DNA from: Phellopilus nigrolimitatus
Taxonomy: Eukaryota; Basidiomycota; Agaricomycetes; Hymenochaetales; Hymenochaetaceae
NCBI GenBank assembly: GCA_021029095.1
Contig: JAJOHG010000140.1
Location: 1-64,000 of the forward strand
DNA length: 64,000 nucleotides
Direction of reading: 5' to 3'
Part shown: positions 10,110 through 21,430 of the stretch, piece by piece
Numbering within the stretch: position 1 is the first letter of the stretch
Layout: each line of letters opens with the position of its first letter
Translations under genes and position numbers: made by a program
The notes under the pieces: model-generated
The model's input: only the letters and a program-made list of their open reading frames with translations
Databases searched by the model: none
What the model was told of the DNA's origin: nothing

Positions 10110-11735
10110 GTCCTGAAGCTAAAGCCCGTCGGCGGCCTTTTCTCTGGCGGCCTTTTCTTTGCGAGCCTGTGAGACGCGGAGATCACTGTTCGCGATACCA
10201 TCAATGTTTGCATACGAATGCTTTTGAGCGAACCGCTTGATCGGTGGGTCTGCCGGGAACAAAATATGTGAAAAATAAGAGACGAAGAGATAGAGTGGCA
10301 AACCTTTAGGGAATGCTTCGGCCATTCATTTTTCGAGTTTTAGCGCTGCTTCAAGGTTCCCATACTGATACTCATAGCGCGCTCAGCGCTCCCAGAGCGC
10401 ACGGGCCTTGTCGGGGTCGAAAGTCGCAGCCGCGTTTTCAAACAAAGCGCAAGCATCTGAACCCGAAGATCAGAATGTGGGATGGAGCAGCAGAGTACAC
10501 GTACTAATTTCATCATTCATTGACATCAAGAACGTCAGATAGCGACGACGAAGTCGACCTCATCAGGAAAGCGTGCGTGCGCCAGGCCGAAAATCTTATC
10601 AGCAACGCCGAGTTGATTCGCGACATGATATTCCATTAGTGCGGCAGACTCGAAGACCTCCCAAGTCGTCCATTTGTCCTTCCTCGCTTTCCCGAATACC
10701 GCACGGCTCGCATCAAACACCTTCCGCGCGCAACGCGAAGCGCATGTACATGATGGAAAATGGGCCGTACTCTTGCTGTCTCTCGCGCACATTTTTGGCA
10801 TGTGGCGGAATTTCTGACGGGGAAGACGAGGAAGATGTCGTTTTCGTGGTGGCAAACGATATTTCCTTTGGAAGTCCACCACCATTCTGCACGCTCCCGT
10901 TCTCAGCGCTGGCATCAGCTGTACCAGCAGACCCAGGCACAGAATCCGAGATCGACAATTGCGCGGCTTCGTCATCAGACCTCAACTTGAGATCCTCAAG
11001 GTCTTCATGCATACTTTGGAGTAATCTGTTGAACGTCGCGTGGACCTCAATATAGTTCTTGGCTAATTCGTACGACTCACCCTAATCTTGAGGAGTGAGT
11101 GCTCCGTCGGCTCTCCCTGAGCTCGATGCCCATGTATAAAGAAACGCATGCGGACGACCGCCTTGCGAAACACACCCTGCAGGCGTGTCGTGAGCACAGC
11201 CTTGTCCTCGATCTCAAGCGGGTTGCTTTCTTCCCAGCTAAGGTACAGTCAGAATGCCCGCAAGCGAGCAATCGTTCTGGAAATGTGTTGGCTTGTGCGG
11301 CAGGTTGAGCGCAGCGTGCATGCCATTTGTTGGGTACGCAGGTGGGAGGAGCGGCCCAAGATGCTGTCGGAGATCACACAACGGGCTTGCATGTGCACCG
11401 GGGACAGTCCTTTCAAAAACTTCGTGGCCTACAAGAACTCGTTTGCGTGCGGTCTCAATTTCGAAGGAAGCAACGCACGGTTATATTATTCAAACTATCT
11501 TCAAACACTTCGTAGTCTTTCCATAACATCTCAACGTTCTCGAGCGGAATTTGGACAGCACGTTGATAAATGTTGCATAGTGACCATCTTTTGCTGCCCT
11601 TCCCACGTTGAAATTGCTTCTCCGGATTTGACAAAATGAATGTATTCTGCCCAGATGTCGTTGCTATCCTTGTCTTGACCAAGATGTTGCACAGCGAATT
11701 CATAATCTTTTGCTACAGTCATCTGCACCTCGGCG
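10110..11735 (-). pseudogene. RNA14/CstF-77 pseudogene
   Basis: Minus-strand remnant of the cleavage-and-polyadenylation scaffold RNA14. From N to C: WAEYIHFVKSGEA, LWKDYEVFEDSLN (HAT-repeat helices), a Ser/Asp-rich segment MHEDLEDLKLRSDDEAAQL, ARAVFGKARKDKW, ARFPDEVDFVVA, MAEAFPKG and PIKRFAQKHSYANIDGIANS. These are ordered as in the HAT/Suf domain, with several introns visible. Frames shift between blocks. The N-terminal HAT repeats are missing, and the sequence starts at a leader-derived intron scrap at about 11760. At the C-terminus it runs into the SEC61 fragment, giving an RNA14-SEC61 chimera. Confidence 0.8.
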
Positions 11736-11759
11736 CGCAGCTATGGCTGACAAAGAGAT

Positions 11760-11965
11760 AGATGAGGGGAGCGGAAAGAAGGTGCATAGGTTCGGGCGAT
11801 GAAACATTCATTAGCGTCACACTTGTGTCCAGCGGCTTTGGCCACATACCTAGGTCTTTGTTTTACCTAACCCTTCTTTTCGGCCCCTCCAAGCGCGTGG
11901 GCTCGCCAGCGCAAGGCGTCGTCAAATCAGTCGCTCCCTTCGGGCCGTGCTGATCTCTGCAAACA
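11760..11965. repeat. Leader scrap L4 (first-exon and first-intron half)
   Basis: Contains the leader intron signature (ACATACCTAGGTCTTTGTTT and the TACCTAACCC run) and the CTTGG/GGCTCGCCAGCG exon edge seen at 13862, 14163 and 8277. On the minus strand it would splice into the RNA14 fragment. The promoter half of the module is not seen here. Confidence 0.55.
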
Positions 11966-11984
11966 TTACGAGTTCGTCGTAATG

Positions 11985-12425
11985 TCAGCGTGCCGGATCA
12001 TTCATGATCTGCAAAAGCAAGACAAAAAAACCATCAGCTGCGTGCGCTATAACAAGAAAGACATTAGTGGTGGAACACGCACCCTGGCCGTGCTCGAGCG
12101 CATACTCGCTCGTTTTCCACGCCCGGTGCATCAGCTCGCCTATCTTCGTCTGCGCGTCGACCGCAATTCGCTCGTTCACCGCCGCGCCCGCACGCACCGA
12201 CGCCACGGCGACATGGTAGCGCGACACGCCGTTGGCGAGCATCATGCAGAACGGCGTCGTCGTGCCCTCCTCGCTGTACCCCGCGATCTGCATGCGCGCC
12301 GTGCCCGGCCGCCAGAAGAGCAGGCTGCGTAGCTCGCCCGCGTACCCGTGGTAGTTGAAATGCACCGCGCGGTCAACAGCGAAGAGCGCGACGAAGCGGG
12401 CACGCGCAACACAGGTGCCTTGGGG
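11985..12425 (-). pseudogene. Phosphoketolase C-terminal fragment
   Basis: Minus-strand frame with VHFNYHGYAGEL, a short gap, IAGYSEEGTTTPF and VSRYHVA. This is the C-terminal domain signature of xylulose-5-phosphate/fructose-6-phosphate phosphoketolase, which yields acetyl phosphate. An intron donor and acceptor are visible near 12068-11998. The thiamine-diphosphate-binding N-terminal domain is absent. One of the Thr residues of the usual GSTTTP-like run is replaced. On its 5' side it is fused, same strand, to the KIN1 remnant. Acetate kinase, the next enzyme of this pathway, also appears as a fragment at 30 kb. Confidence 0.75.
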
Positions 12426-12429
12426 CCTG

Positions 12430-13850
12430 GCGGCGGCGCTCCCAGACCTGGACAGCGCGCGCAGCAGCGCCGCTCTTGAGGACGTCAAAGAATTTGCGCT
12501 CAATCTCGTCCTCGGTGCCGAACTCGAAACAGGACATGCCCCGGATAACCTGGCAGTCGAGCTCGTCTGCGCGCAGGGGCTCGCGATGGAGCATGTGCGC
12601 TCCTGGGAATGATCCGTGCCCGCAGATCATCCACGGATGCGAGAGGATCTCAGCGAGGGCGGCGCACGCGGATGGGTTGACGATGAGCATACGTGTGAGT
12701 AGGTGCTTGTATTCTGTCTGGAAATAAAAGACAAATTAGCTAAGATAACGATTTCTTCTTAAATGGATCGCACCTGCGCTGAGCCAGTCTGGACATTCGA
12801 CGAGGCCGCGTTCGACTTTCGCATGGAACGTGGCCATGCTGGTTGTCGAAGGGCATTTTGCCGCAAACGAGCACGTAGAGCACGACCGAAGCTCTGGATG
12901 TTGACTTGGGGCACGGCGAAGACATTGGCATTGAGCAGCTCGGGGGCGGCGAAGCATAGAGATCTGAAGAAGGTGGAGAGATGGGCGACAGGGTTGTTGA
13001 GGTTGGAAAGACCAAAGTCGACGATCTTGCTGTTGCTCAGAGATGAGGATATTCTCAATCTTGAAGTCGCGGTGCACGATATTGTTGCGTTACAGTAGTC
13101 GAGTGCAGGCCCGATTTGGCGGGAGACTTTGCGGGCAACGCGCTCGCAAAGAGGGCCGTGGCTGATGATGTAGTCGAGAATCTGCCCACCGGTAACGCAG
13201 TCGAACACAATGTAGTAGTGGTTCATGTGTGTGATAAGTTCTCATATGCCGCAGATATACGGGTGGTGTAGCAGTATCGACAGCGCCGCCTCCCTCATCG
13301 TGCGGGTCTCCTTCGATGCCCTCTTCGACGCTTGCTTCGCCGTCGCCTCTGCTGTCGGCACGACGCCATTCATCCCTGTGCTTGCGATGTTGGCCCGCGG
13401 GAGGATCTTGATCGCGAGCTGTACACGCAGCGGGTGAGATCGTTACTAAATATATTTTGAAAAACGTTAGTGTGTGCAAATCGAACTGCTGACGCTGACA
13501 GTGCTGCGCACCTCCTCGCCGGTGACATTGTGATACACCAGTTTGACTTTGTCCATGCTGCCGCGCCGAGCGTCTTTCTGACCGTGTAATCTTCCAGCAC
13601 GCAATCTCCCAGCACGCGACTCGAACTGCGCGGCTTCTGGGTACGGATACTAGTGCTCGACTCGAGCAGCGCCTGTGCGGCTGCGGGCGCATGCGTCTCG
13701 TCAGCATCACCGCCGGCAGAGACGTACTGCTGGGGCGCCATCGGTGTTGACAGTGGTCGGGGGCGTGCGACATTCACGGATGGCTGGCGCGCGGCAGGGG
13801 GGACATACGTTCGAGGCGCTGAAGCAGTCGTTAGCATCGCGCTCGCGTTC
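12430..13850 (-). pseudogene. KIN1-type Ser/Thr kinase pseudogene
   Basis: Minus-strand remnant of a KIN1/PAR-1 family kinase. In order: a proline-rich N-terminus, LGDCVLEDYTVRKTLGA (degenerate Gly loop), YYIVFDCVTGGQILDYIISH (hinge), HRDFKIENILIS (catalytic loop), VDFGLSNLNNPVAHLSTF (DFG), FAAPELLNA (APE), MLIVNPSA...EILSHPWM, and FEFGTEDEIERK. Introns are retained (for example 12727-12775). Frames break at least five times, and the Gly loop and Val-Lys region are damaged. The C-terminal KA1 domain is missing and replaced by the phosphoketolase fragment. Its 5' end is the leader scrap L3 at 13820. Confidence 0.85.
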
Positions 13851-14120
13851 AAACGTTTTCACTACGTACCTAGATCTTCGATTTATCTAACCCTCACTTT
13901 CCAGCTTGTCCAAGCGCTTGGCTCGCCAGCGGAAGATGGTCTCGATCAACTATCGCGACGGGATGCGGCCGTGGCCGGCTGCTCGAGGATGATGAGCTGC
14001 TGGATGATGTGCTTGGGCGCCGGGTATCGGCGTTAGCGCGTCCTCCGCAGCCCGGCGTACAGGATGGCGACAGAGAGGTAGATGAGAGGTCCGGGAGAAG
14101 GGGCATGCGTCCGGGCGCTG
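13815..14120 (-). repeat. Leader scrap L3 plus Ser-rich exon
   Basis: The first half repeats the leader intron (ACTACGTACCTAGATCTTCG) and exon edge. The second half encodes a minus-strand Ser/Arg-rich exon whose 5' end meets the intron of leader copy L2. Two leader modules are thus nested head to tail. Confidence 0.5.
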
Positions 14121-14615
14121 AAGTATTCGTTAGTGCCGCGCTCACGTTCAACAATTTGAACACATACCTAGGTCTTTGATTTATCCAACCTTCCCTCTCT
14201 ACCTCTTCCAAGAGCTTTGGCTCGTCGGCGCGAGAACGACCAGCGCAACGGGATGCGGCCAAGTTGCTCTGTTGTTGTTGCTGCTGCAGCGGTCGAGGCA
14301 TGATCTCGCACCTAGATAGATAGTTTACGGATCTGTACACTCAAAGCATGAAGAAAACGAAACGACTTACGAATAGACACGATGCGCGAAGCGAAGTCGA
14401 GAGGGCGAGAGGTCGAGACGAAGACGAAGACGAAGACGAAGCTAGAAGATCGACATGACAAGCGCAACGCTGTCCTCGGGCTGTGCCGGACAACGATCAA
14501 GACGATCGTCCTCACATCAGCGTGCCAGGTCCGACAAGCAGAAACAACACAGCGCAAAGTAAATGCAAATTCTACTCTATTATACAGCAGAGTCTCTAAC
14601 CTTCTTTTTCAGGCT
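14120..14615. repeat. Bidirectional leader module, copy L2
   Basis: Full-length copy. The minus side starts at 14301 with a Met-Pro-Arg-Pro-Leu-polyGln exon (six Gln) and an intron with the CCTAGGTCTTTGATTTATCC stretch. The plus side has CGACATGACAAGCGCAACGC, CCTCGGGCTGTGCCGGACAA and a pyrimidine-tract AG at about 14613. Right partner: an unrecognised fragment. Left partner: a Ser-rich exon and then KIN1. Confidence 0.65.
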
Positions 14616-15330
14616 CTTTTGCGCTCAGCATGGTGTGCTCTCAGCACCGCGGCGCGGCTCGGTTCAGCAGGTCGCCCTAGCATCTCTACTGGGCCACCCT
14701 CAGCGCTACGCACTATGGCCCCGACGAAGCCGCTGCGCTACTCGACTCAGAGGAGGGTCTCGCCATCGCGAAGACGAGCTTCGTCGTGGATGGACTGCGC
14801 CGCGACCTCGTCCGTGCACGGGGTCAACTTTGCGGCCGAAGGCAAGCATGCGCGCGCCAAGCTTGTTGAGGAGAAGTGAGTGCGAAAAATACTTCTCGGA
14901 TTATGTTCTCTGAGAAAAAAAGTACATATTATATTAGTGACACGCCCGTTTTCACTTTTGGTGGAATTATAAAGCGATCGCAGCTGGTTCGATGCTCAAC
15001 GCGACATTTGCAGCGCCTGCGGTCGCGGACAAGGTGCGGAACATACATTGCTTGTTCCACCAGCTCGCGGATGCGGACGGACGGCGCGATCGTGGTGCTC
15101 TGCTCGCGCTCCTGGAGCATGAGAAGCGCGTGTGCGAAAAGGAGTTTGGATCTGACTTTGGTGAGCGTGTCTGGCTTCTAATTGGGTTTTTTTCGTGAGC
15201 TGACGGTTCCTTTATTCTTATTTTCAAAATGGATGGTCTGCTGAGTCTCATCAAACTTGGGAGCGCTGTCGGTAGCGTCTGCTTCAGCACTAGCGCTGCG
15301 CGGCTTTTCTATGTGAAACTATGACGGCAT
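14616..15330 (+). pseudogene. Unrecognised gene fragment after leader L2
   Basis: Plus-strand, frame-shifted fragment. Readable stretches are GYGPDEAAALLDSEEGLAIA (in a shifted frame), HGVNFAAEGKHARAKLVEE and, after a gap with AT-rich sequence, MLNATFAAPAVADKVRNI, LLALLEHEKRVCEKEFGSDF. The composition is that of a real protein, but I do not recognise the family. Introns are likely at about 14875-14990. Confidence 0.4.
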
Positions 15331-15690
15331 TCGCTCTAGCAAGCACTTGCAACTTCTGCTTTCTCGCGTAAAGATAAAGATATTGTTGAAGTGTTGTATA
15401 TGTAGACGTGAAAACTATGCTGTAGAATGTACAGATGCGTGCTAGAAACTATTAGGAAGAAAGCGGCAGAGACCAAAAAGGTGCAAAGACGACAATGGGT
15501 GAGACGACAGATATGTTAGGTGTGGAGAGACAAACAAGAATGGGGAATAGAAGAGGAGGATAGAAGGGAAAGCGAATAGAGTATCCTAGTCGGCCAATTC
15601 ATAACGATGGTCATGGAGAAAAAGGCAATAGATAAAGCGCTCGCGGAATCCGCGTTGCATCTATCACCTCAGTACCATGTCTTCACTTGC
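15331..15690. other. No gene seen
   Basis: AT-richer stretch with no supportable frame. It resembles a 3' flank. Confidence 0.4.
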
Positions 15691-16600
15691 ATCTGCACCC
15701 AAACTCAAACCCCGCAGCCGAAGCATCTCGCGTCGAACGCGGGGTGACGCGCCCGACGATCGCGCACCTCCAGCGCCTGGATTCGGTCTGGCAGCGCCCG
15801 CTCCCCCGCCCGCATCCGCTCTGCCGCCCGCCCGGGCTCGAACGTCACGATGTGCGCCTCGAAGTCCTCATCGAGCGCGGCGGCGTACCCTGCTCCGTCG
15901 TCCGACAGAGCTTCCGCCGCAGACATCCTGACCGCCGACAGGAAGCTGCGGATGGTTGCTTGCTCCTCCGCCGAGAACACGTTCGGGCCCGAATTGGCGG
16001 GAGGGGAAGCTCGCTGGTGCAGGCGCCGTTGGGCGTGGAATCACAAGATTCACTGGGAACGGTGTTGTAGTTATTGATGACGGTCCTACAGCTGCTGCTG
16101 CTGCACGACGCCGCATGCTAATAGGAATCGACATGCTTGTCGCTGGCGGACGGCCGAGAGTGTTGCTCGGGCCAAAGAACGAGGTTGGAGGACTTGCCAG
16201 CACGTTCGTATTTGAGTTGGCGCTGGGCAAACGCGCAACGCGAGCATGACCGTGCCCGCTTGCTCCTCGCGGCCTCGCAAATTCTGAAGCAGTCTGTGTT
16301 CGAAAGCAAAATGAGACTGAGATTTCCATAGAAAACTGACTGAATGATAACTCACCGGCGTACCATTGTTCCGAGCAGCTGAGAAGAGTGCAACAATTTG
16401 CATGCCCGCAACAGCGACAGCAGCTGCAAATGCAAGTCGCTGGCGCTGTTGTAACCCACGCCAACCGGCGCTCCACCCTGTCATGCGCGACTGTCGACGC
16501 TGTGTGCCCTCTCGACCCGCTTCCAAATCCAACACCGGCGCTGGCTATGGCACCTTCCGCGATGTCGTCGTCGCCTTCAGCATTCTGACCCTGTCCGACA
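15691..16600 (-). pseudogene. Unrecognised minus-strand fragments
   Basis: At 15705-15980 a minus-strand frame reads as an Ala/Glu-rich helical segment (ALSDDGAGYAAALDEDFEAH, then FEPGRAAERMRAGERALP). At 16080-16600 there is a Gln-, Ser- and Pro-rich segment with a visible intron. A related piece of the second part recurs at 22660-22985. I do not recognise either family. Confidence 0.35.
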
Positions 16601-16875
16601 CCCGACCCACCTCCGGTTATGTCGTCGCCCTCTTTCTTGAGATCCGCAGACGCCGTCGCAGCCGAGTGCGCATTTGCCGCCGCACCGATCCTAGCCCGCG
16701 CGTCTCCTCTCCAGTTTGAATTACCCCTCGCTCCAACAGGCATGGCAGATGTTGACGGCGTGCCCGCACTACACATCGCTGTCTTCGCGGGCGTGCCCGG
16801 CGCACTCGCTGAACCGGCTGAGGGAGCGTTGCCAATAGCGTCTGCTTCAGCACCAGCGTCGCGCGCGCACAGCTA
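16600..16875 (-). pseudogene. samB/MUB1 sliver, copy 2
   Basis: Minus-strand stretch matching the segment after the FYKPRLSFHPA block of samB copy 1 (the ANAHSAAT and ADLK regions, at 5100-5230). It is flanked by unrelated fragments on both sides. Confidence 0.5.
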
Positions 16876-16879
16876 GGGG

Positions 16880-18960
16880 GTGGCCGCGGCCCTAGCTGCG
16901 AAGTTTGGAGAAGTCGGCCACGGTACGGTGTGCGTGTCGTATACGACAGCCCGGAGTAATGATGTTGGGGCCCTGAAGCGCGGCTTTTGGGTAGTAGTCG
17001 ACGCCAGGCGCATGGTGGTTGGTGGTGCTGCCGCGACGAAACGTACACGCGCCCGCGGCGCCCGCGCTCCTTTGCGTCTCTCACAAGCTCTCGCGCATCT
17101 ACCCTGATATGCTCGCGACCTGCGTCGTATCCTATGCGTGCGACGATCGGGTGGCGCGAGCTGCTATGTGCATGTGCGTTGCGGTCGTATTTCGCAACGA
17201 ACCTGCTGCCGTGCTTAATCCCGTTCGTACCGGGCGGCACGTAAACGAATTGCGGCCTCGCAGTCACGGAGATAGGTCAACGGACCGCGCGTCGACCCAC
17301 CTCCCGGAGGTAGAGGAGGAGCAGCGTGCGCGGTCCAGGCGGCTGGGTGAGGGTCATACGTCCTAGAAGACGTGTGAGGGAGCGGCGCAGCGGGGTGCGC
17401 GGTTGGGTGCGCGGAAAGAGGATGGGACGCGTGGATGTGAGAGTACGGTGTACATGCTGAGGCGGGGAGAGTGAAGGATGTAGATACACAAGTAGTCAGT
17501 ATATTGTTCCAAAAGCTCATGAAGGAAAAAGGCAACGTACGGAATCAACGTCCATGTCCCACCCGTCTACTCTGCGCCTCTTCTCATCGAACTCTCCATT
17601 AGACAGCTCATCCGTCCCGCGGCCGCTCCTGATCCTATGGCTGCGTTTCGCGGGTACGACACGCACAACGGACATCGAGAGCCCCGTGGCGGATGGTGGC
17701 GGGAGAAGCGGAAGCAAGTGGAAAGACGCACTCTGATGGGAGCGTGTCTGTGTCCGGGAGCCGGATAGAGTGCAGAGGACGCGCCTACGACGTGAAGTGC
17801 CTGCAGAGCGTGGAGTATCGCAGGGAAGTGGATGACGCAGGTGCGCGAGATGTGCGCCTAGCCCGGTGAGTATGCTACTTTCGGAGGACGGAGCGCCGAT
17901 GGCGTGCGGCAGGGGAAGGGAAGGCAGGCTGACGGTGTCGTCCCTTTGTTCGTGCTGAAAATGCGGGCTCTCGGAAGATGCGACGGTCGGGTAACTGGGG
18001 TAAGCCACGGGGACGTGCGACGCCGTTGAGAGGAGGCGCGCGCGCGTCGGCGGAGCGGAGCGAGCACGCATGCTCGTACCGTTTGACCTCGGTGAACTGC
18101 GCACAGAGACTGCAGCGACGCAGCAAGGTCCACATGAGCACTGTGAAGAATACATTCAGCAAGCGAAAAAAAAAATCAAAGAAAAGCTGCTGCTTACCGC
18201 TCCGCGCGTGCCTCAGCGTCGAGGACGGCCTTCACGGCGCTCTCGGGAACTTGAGACTCCGCTTTCACGTCTTTCTCCCTTTCCCTCTCCCCATTGGTCT
18301 TCTCTTCGTCCACATTTGGGTCAGGAGAATCGCGAGAAGGCAGGTCTTGGACCGACACCAGAAGGCGCTCTGCGCGAGTGGCGCGGCTCTGCGCGACGGT
18401 AAGCTCGTGACGGAGTGTGTCCGCGTCTGCAAGCGCGGAGGAAAGAAGCAGCGCTAGTTGGAAGGGAGCCTGTGCAGCAATAAATTGGGCGGCATGGTTG
18501 AGGAGCGGGGACGAAGTTGAGTTTGAATGCAAGGGCTTGGGAGAGGCGGAGGAGCCCGGACCACCGGCGATTGCGGACGCTGTTGAGGTGGGTAAAGCCG
18601 TGTGAGAGAACATCGGAGGCGGGGACGCTAGAGCTGGTTTCGAGTCTGATATGGACTGGTCCATCGACTGGTCCTCGTCGCGCGATTGAGTAGGGGACGT
18701 CCTGCGCAGCGCCGGCAGGCTTGCGGCCACAGGCGGGAGAAGCTGTGAGAGGGACGGCGGGGTGGCGGACTTGACGATGCTGGCCAGCGCGGCAGGGCTC
18801 TTCGTCGCTGTCGTCGTGGAGATGTTGAGCCCGAGTGGGGCGCCGTCGCGGGCAGAGCGGGGACGGGAGACACGGACATGCGGTGGGTGGCTCGAGGGAG
18901 GCAGGGACATCGTCGGGGAGTCGGTTGTCGGTTGTCGGTTGTAGGAGGACGTCGAGGGCA
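16880..18960 (-). pseudogene. Unrecognised coiled-coil gene C, copy C2
   Basis: The most continuous copy of this gene. From N (18960) to C (16880) it shows the Ser/Pro-rich region (SPTQSRDEDQSMDQSISDSK), coiled-coil ALADADTLRHELTVAQSRAT, an intron near 18160, a His/Pro-rich segment, an exon ending DEKRRRVDGWDMDVDSVRC, an intron of about 200 bases, and a charged exon with YDAGREHIRVDARELVRDA. The last exon suggests a conserved helical domain. The frame is broken between several of these blocks. It is a separate gene from samB, whose fragment adjoins it upstream. The family is unknown to me. Confidence 0.5.
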
Positions 18961-19460
18961 GCAACGAGAGTGAGGGGAGAAGAATGGTGGGTGGCACCGC
19001 GCGTCGCTTGAACGGGAGACTCGAGGTTCGACCCGGCCGCGGCGCTGCGAGCAGGCGAGGTCCACGCTGGACCCGCAGTCGCGCCATACGCGCCGACAGA
19101 CATCGCGACAGGCACTGGCGGGTGCGCATGCTCGTGCATGGGTGAACTCGCCAGGACAGCATGCGGCGTGAGTTCTTCTCAAACATGCGCATGGCCGTGG
19201 AGATGGTGGCGCTCGCGAGTCATGTTGCGGGTATTGAGGGTTAGGGTATTCGCGCATGCGCGCGGCGTGGCGTCGATCGCGCCGGGAGCGCCAGGCGGGG
19301 TCCCCATCGCCAAGTAATTGTTGACGTTTTCGCCGAGTCACGATCCCATCAGACACGCCGTCGTCCGCCGCCTTCGTGTTGATTATGTACGCATCGAGGT
19401 CAACGTCGAGAGTATCGGAGGCTCCGGCCACGCCAACACCGACCGCACCTGCTTTTGCGC
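18960..19460 (-). pseudogene. samB/MUB1 fragment, copy 3
   Basis: The minus-strand acidic linker (ASDTLDVDLDAY, GVSDGIV) and following Ala/Cys-rich stretch match 5400-5910 and 23700-24110. Only the middle of the gene is present. It joins gene C DNA on the left and a gene C sliver on the right. Confidence 0.55.
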
Positions 19461-19469
19461 GATGTAGTC

Positions 19470-19645
19470 GAAGTTGATGCTGTCGCAGGTAAGCTGGCCA
19501 TGGAGGGCATCCGCATCTGCAAGCGCGGAGGGAAGAAGCAGAGCTGATTGGGAGGAAGTACGGACCGCTGAAAGTTGGGCGGCATGGTTGAGGAACGGGT
19601 CGACAGGAGCGGCGGGAAAGGAGAAGGGCGGGCGACCCTGGCGGA
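19470..19645 (-). pseudogene. Gene C coiled-coil sliver, copy C4
   Basis: The minus-strand run LPSALADADALHGQL matches the coiled-coil block of the other gene C copies. It is cut on both sides. Confidence 0.5.
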
Positions 19646-19691
19646 GTCGGCCTGGCGGGGCAGGGAATCTCACGTGCAACATTAAAACCAA

Positions 19692-19747
19692 GTTATGTAA
19701 TACGGGGCCAAACTGCGCATGCGCAGTTTGGCACTAGATTACATAAC
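19692..19747. repeat. Foldback palindrome
   Basis: Outer 10-nt arms GTTATGTAAT (19692-19701) and ATTACATAAC (19738-19747) enclose a perfect 24-nt palindrome with arm CCAAACTGCGCA (19708-19731). It marks the left edge of the AT-rich insertion. It could be a miniature inverted-repeat element or a transposon terminus. Confidence 0.75.
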
Positions 19748-20463
19748 ACTCGGGAAAAAAAACGGCGCGCCGTTTTTTTGCCTGGGAAAGCACTTCCCGA
19801 TATGGCCAGAAATCTATTCATCGGCCTCTAGCTCGACATCTACACTACGGACACACAAGCTGTGTGTCACAGCAGCTTGTTAACATAGAGACACACCTAC
19901 CCCCATCACCACAGAGCTCTACATCAATAATAGACAATTTTACATATTTATTTCACTGTTTGACCTGATAGAAAATCGACATAAAGCCTGAATTAATCAT
20001 CATGCTTTACCGATGACTAGAGAAACTTCCCAGAAACATCCATATCACTATCCAGAGCATATGTACAAAAATTCCAAGGGATATGCCTTGATTTGAGCCT
20101 GTTGACCCCATTTGACCCCCAAAAAAACCAGGTCACAGTGGGTCAACAGAGGTCATACAATCACCAAATAATCTGGTGGCTTCTACACCTTCAAAAAACC
20201 TTCTGGGACACTAATGCCCACATTCTGGCAAAATTCTAGGTGGAACAAGCCACATACAGAGACATCAACCTCATTTAATTCCCTAACACAGCCAAAAATT
20301 GGGGTCAAATGCTATTACACAATGAGCAAGACACAAAACCCATGCAGCTTCTTCTACAATCTTTCCCTAGTATTATTCCCAACATATCCCATGATAAACA
20401 TTGAGAAAATCCCCTCTTATTACATCCACAGGTTTGTTTGACCCGACCCAAGAATGACCTCAG
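19735..20463. mobile_element. AT-rich element, tandem unit 1 (non-autonomous transposon-like)
   Basis: Begins with AACACTCGGG, then a perfect 24-nt palindrome at 19756-19779 (seven A, CGGCGCGCCG, seven T) nested inside arms CGGGAA/TTCCCG. The rest is AT-rich and non-coding, with repeated TTGACCCC/GGGGTCAA motifs in both orientations. It shows no transposase. The palindromes of units 1 and 2 are 726 bases apart. Its base composition is unlike the surrounding mosaic. Confidence 0.6.
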
Positions 20464-21203
20464 CTTATGTAACACTCGGGAAAAAAAACGGCGCGCCGTT
20501 TTTTTGCCTGGGAAAGCACTTCCCGATTTAGCCAGAAATCCATTCATCGGCCTCTAGCTCGACATCTACACCACAAAGACACAAACTACATATCCTCACA
20601 CCTTGTTAACATAGAGACACACCTATATCCGTCACCACAGAGCTCTGCATCAACAATAGACAATTTTACATATTTTTTCACTGTTTGACCTGATAGAAAA
20701 CCGATATAAATTCAACTAAATTCATTATTAATGCTTCTGCATCCCCAGGAACTGAAGCAAATTCATGTAAAAATGTATACTACTGTACACAGCATATGTA
20801 CAAAATATCAGAGGAATCCGGCTCGTTTTGAGCCAGTGGGCACCAATTGACCCCCAAAAAAGCTGGTCATTGTGGGTCAACGGCGATCACAAAATCACAA
20901 AATGATCTGATGGCTTCCGCACCTTATAGAAACCTTCTGGGATACTAATACCCACATTCTGGCAAAGTATTGAACGAAACGAGCTGCATACAAAGCCTTT
21001 GACCCCATTTGACCCCCAAAAAAGCCCAAAATCGGGGTCAAATGCTCCTCCACAATGAGCAAGACACAAAACCCAACAACAATAACCAACATTCTTTCCC
21101 TAACATTATCCCCGACAGACCCCATGAGAAACATTGAGAGAATTCACCCTTCCTACATCTGAGGACCTCTTTGACCCCGCTCTAAAGTGACCCTGTTGAC
21201 CTC
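20464..21203. mobile_element. AT-rich element, tandem unit 2
   Basis: Second unit, colinear with unit 1 and clearly diverged (small indels throughout). Its palindrome is at 20482-20505. The end is set by a TTGACCTCGG run matching GACCTCAG at the end of unit 1. There is no coding capacity. Confidence 0.6.
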
Positions 21204-21430
21204 GGCCTCCCAACGGCGACGACACAAGCAAATCCGTGATCTACCTGCTTCAGGCTGTGTGGGACATGTCCTCACACACACCTACCAAGTTACAGGGCCA
21301 TCCAATGTCTCCTTGCAAAGATATGGGCGTTTGACCCCGAGGCGAAGATATGTACATATCTTGAGGCTTCCAGGTACTAGAAAGAAACAGGATGCTTATG
21401 TAGGTTATGATAGAAGCTTGAATCCCACCT
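21204..21430. other. Right flank of the AT-rich insertion
   Basis: Transition sequence with no recognised gene. It may be the remainder of the inserted element, since GTTTGACCCCG recurs at about 21330. Confidence 0.3.
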
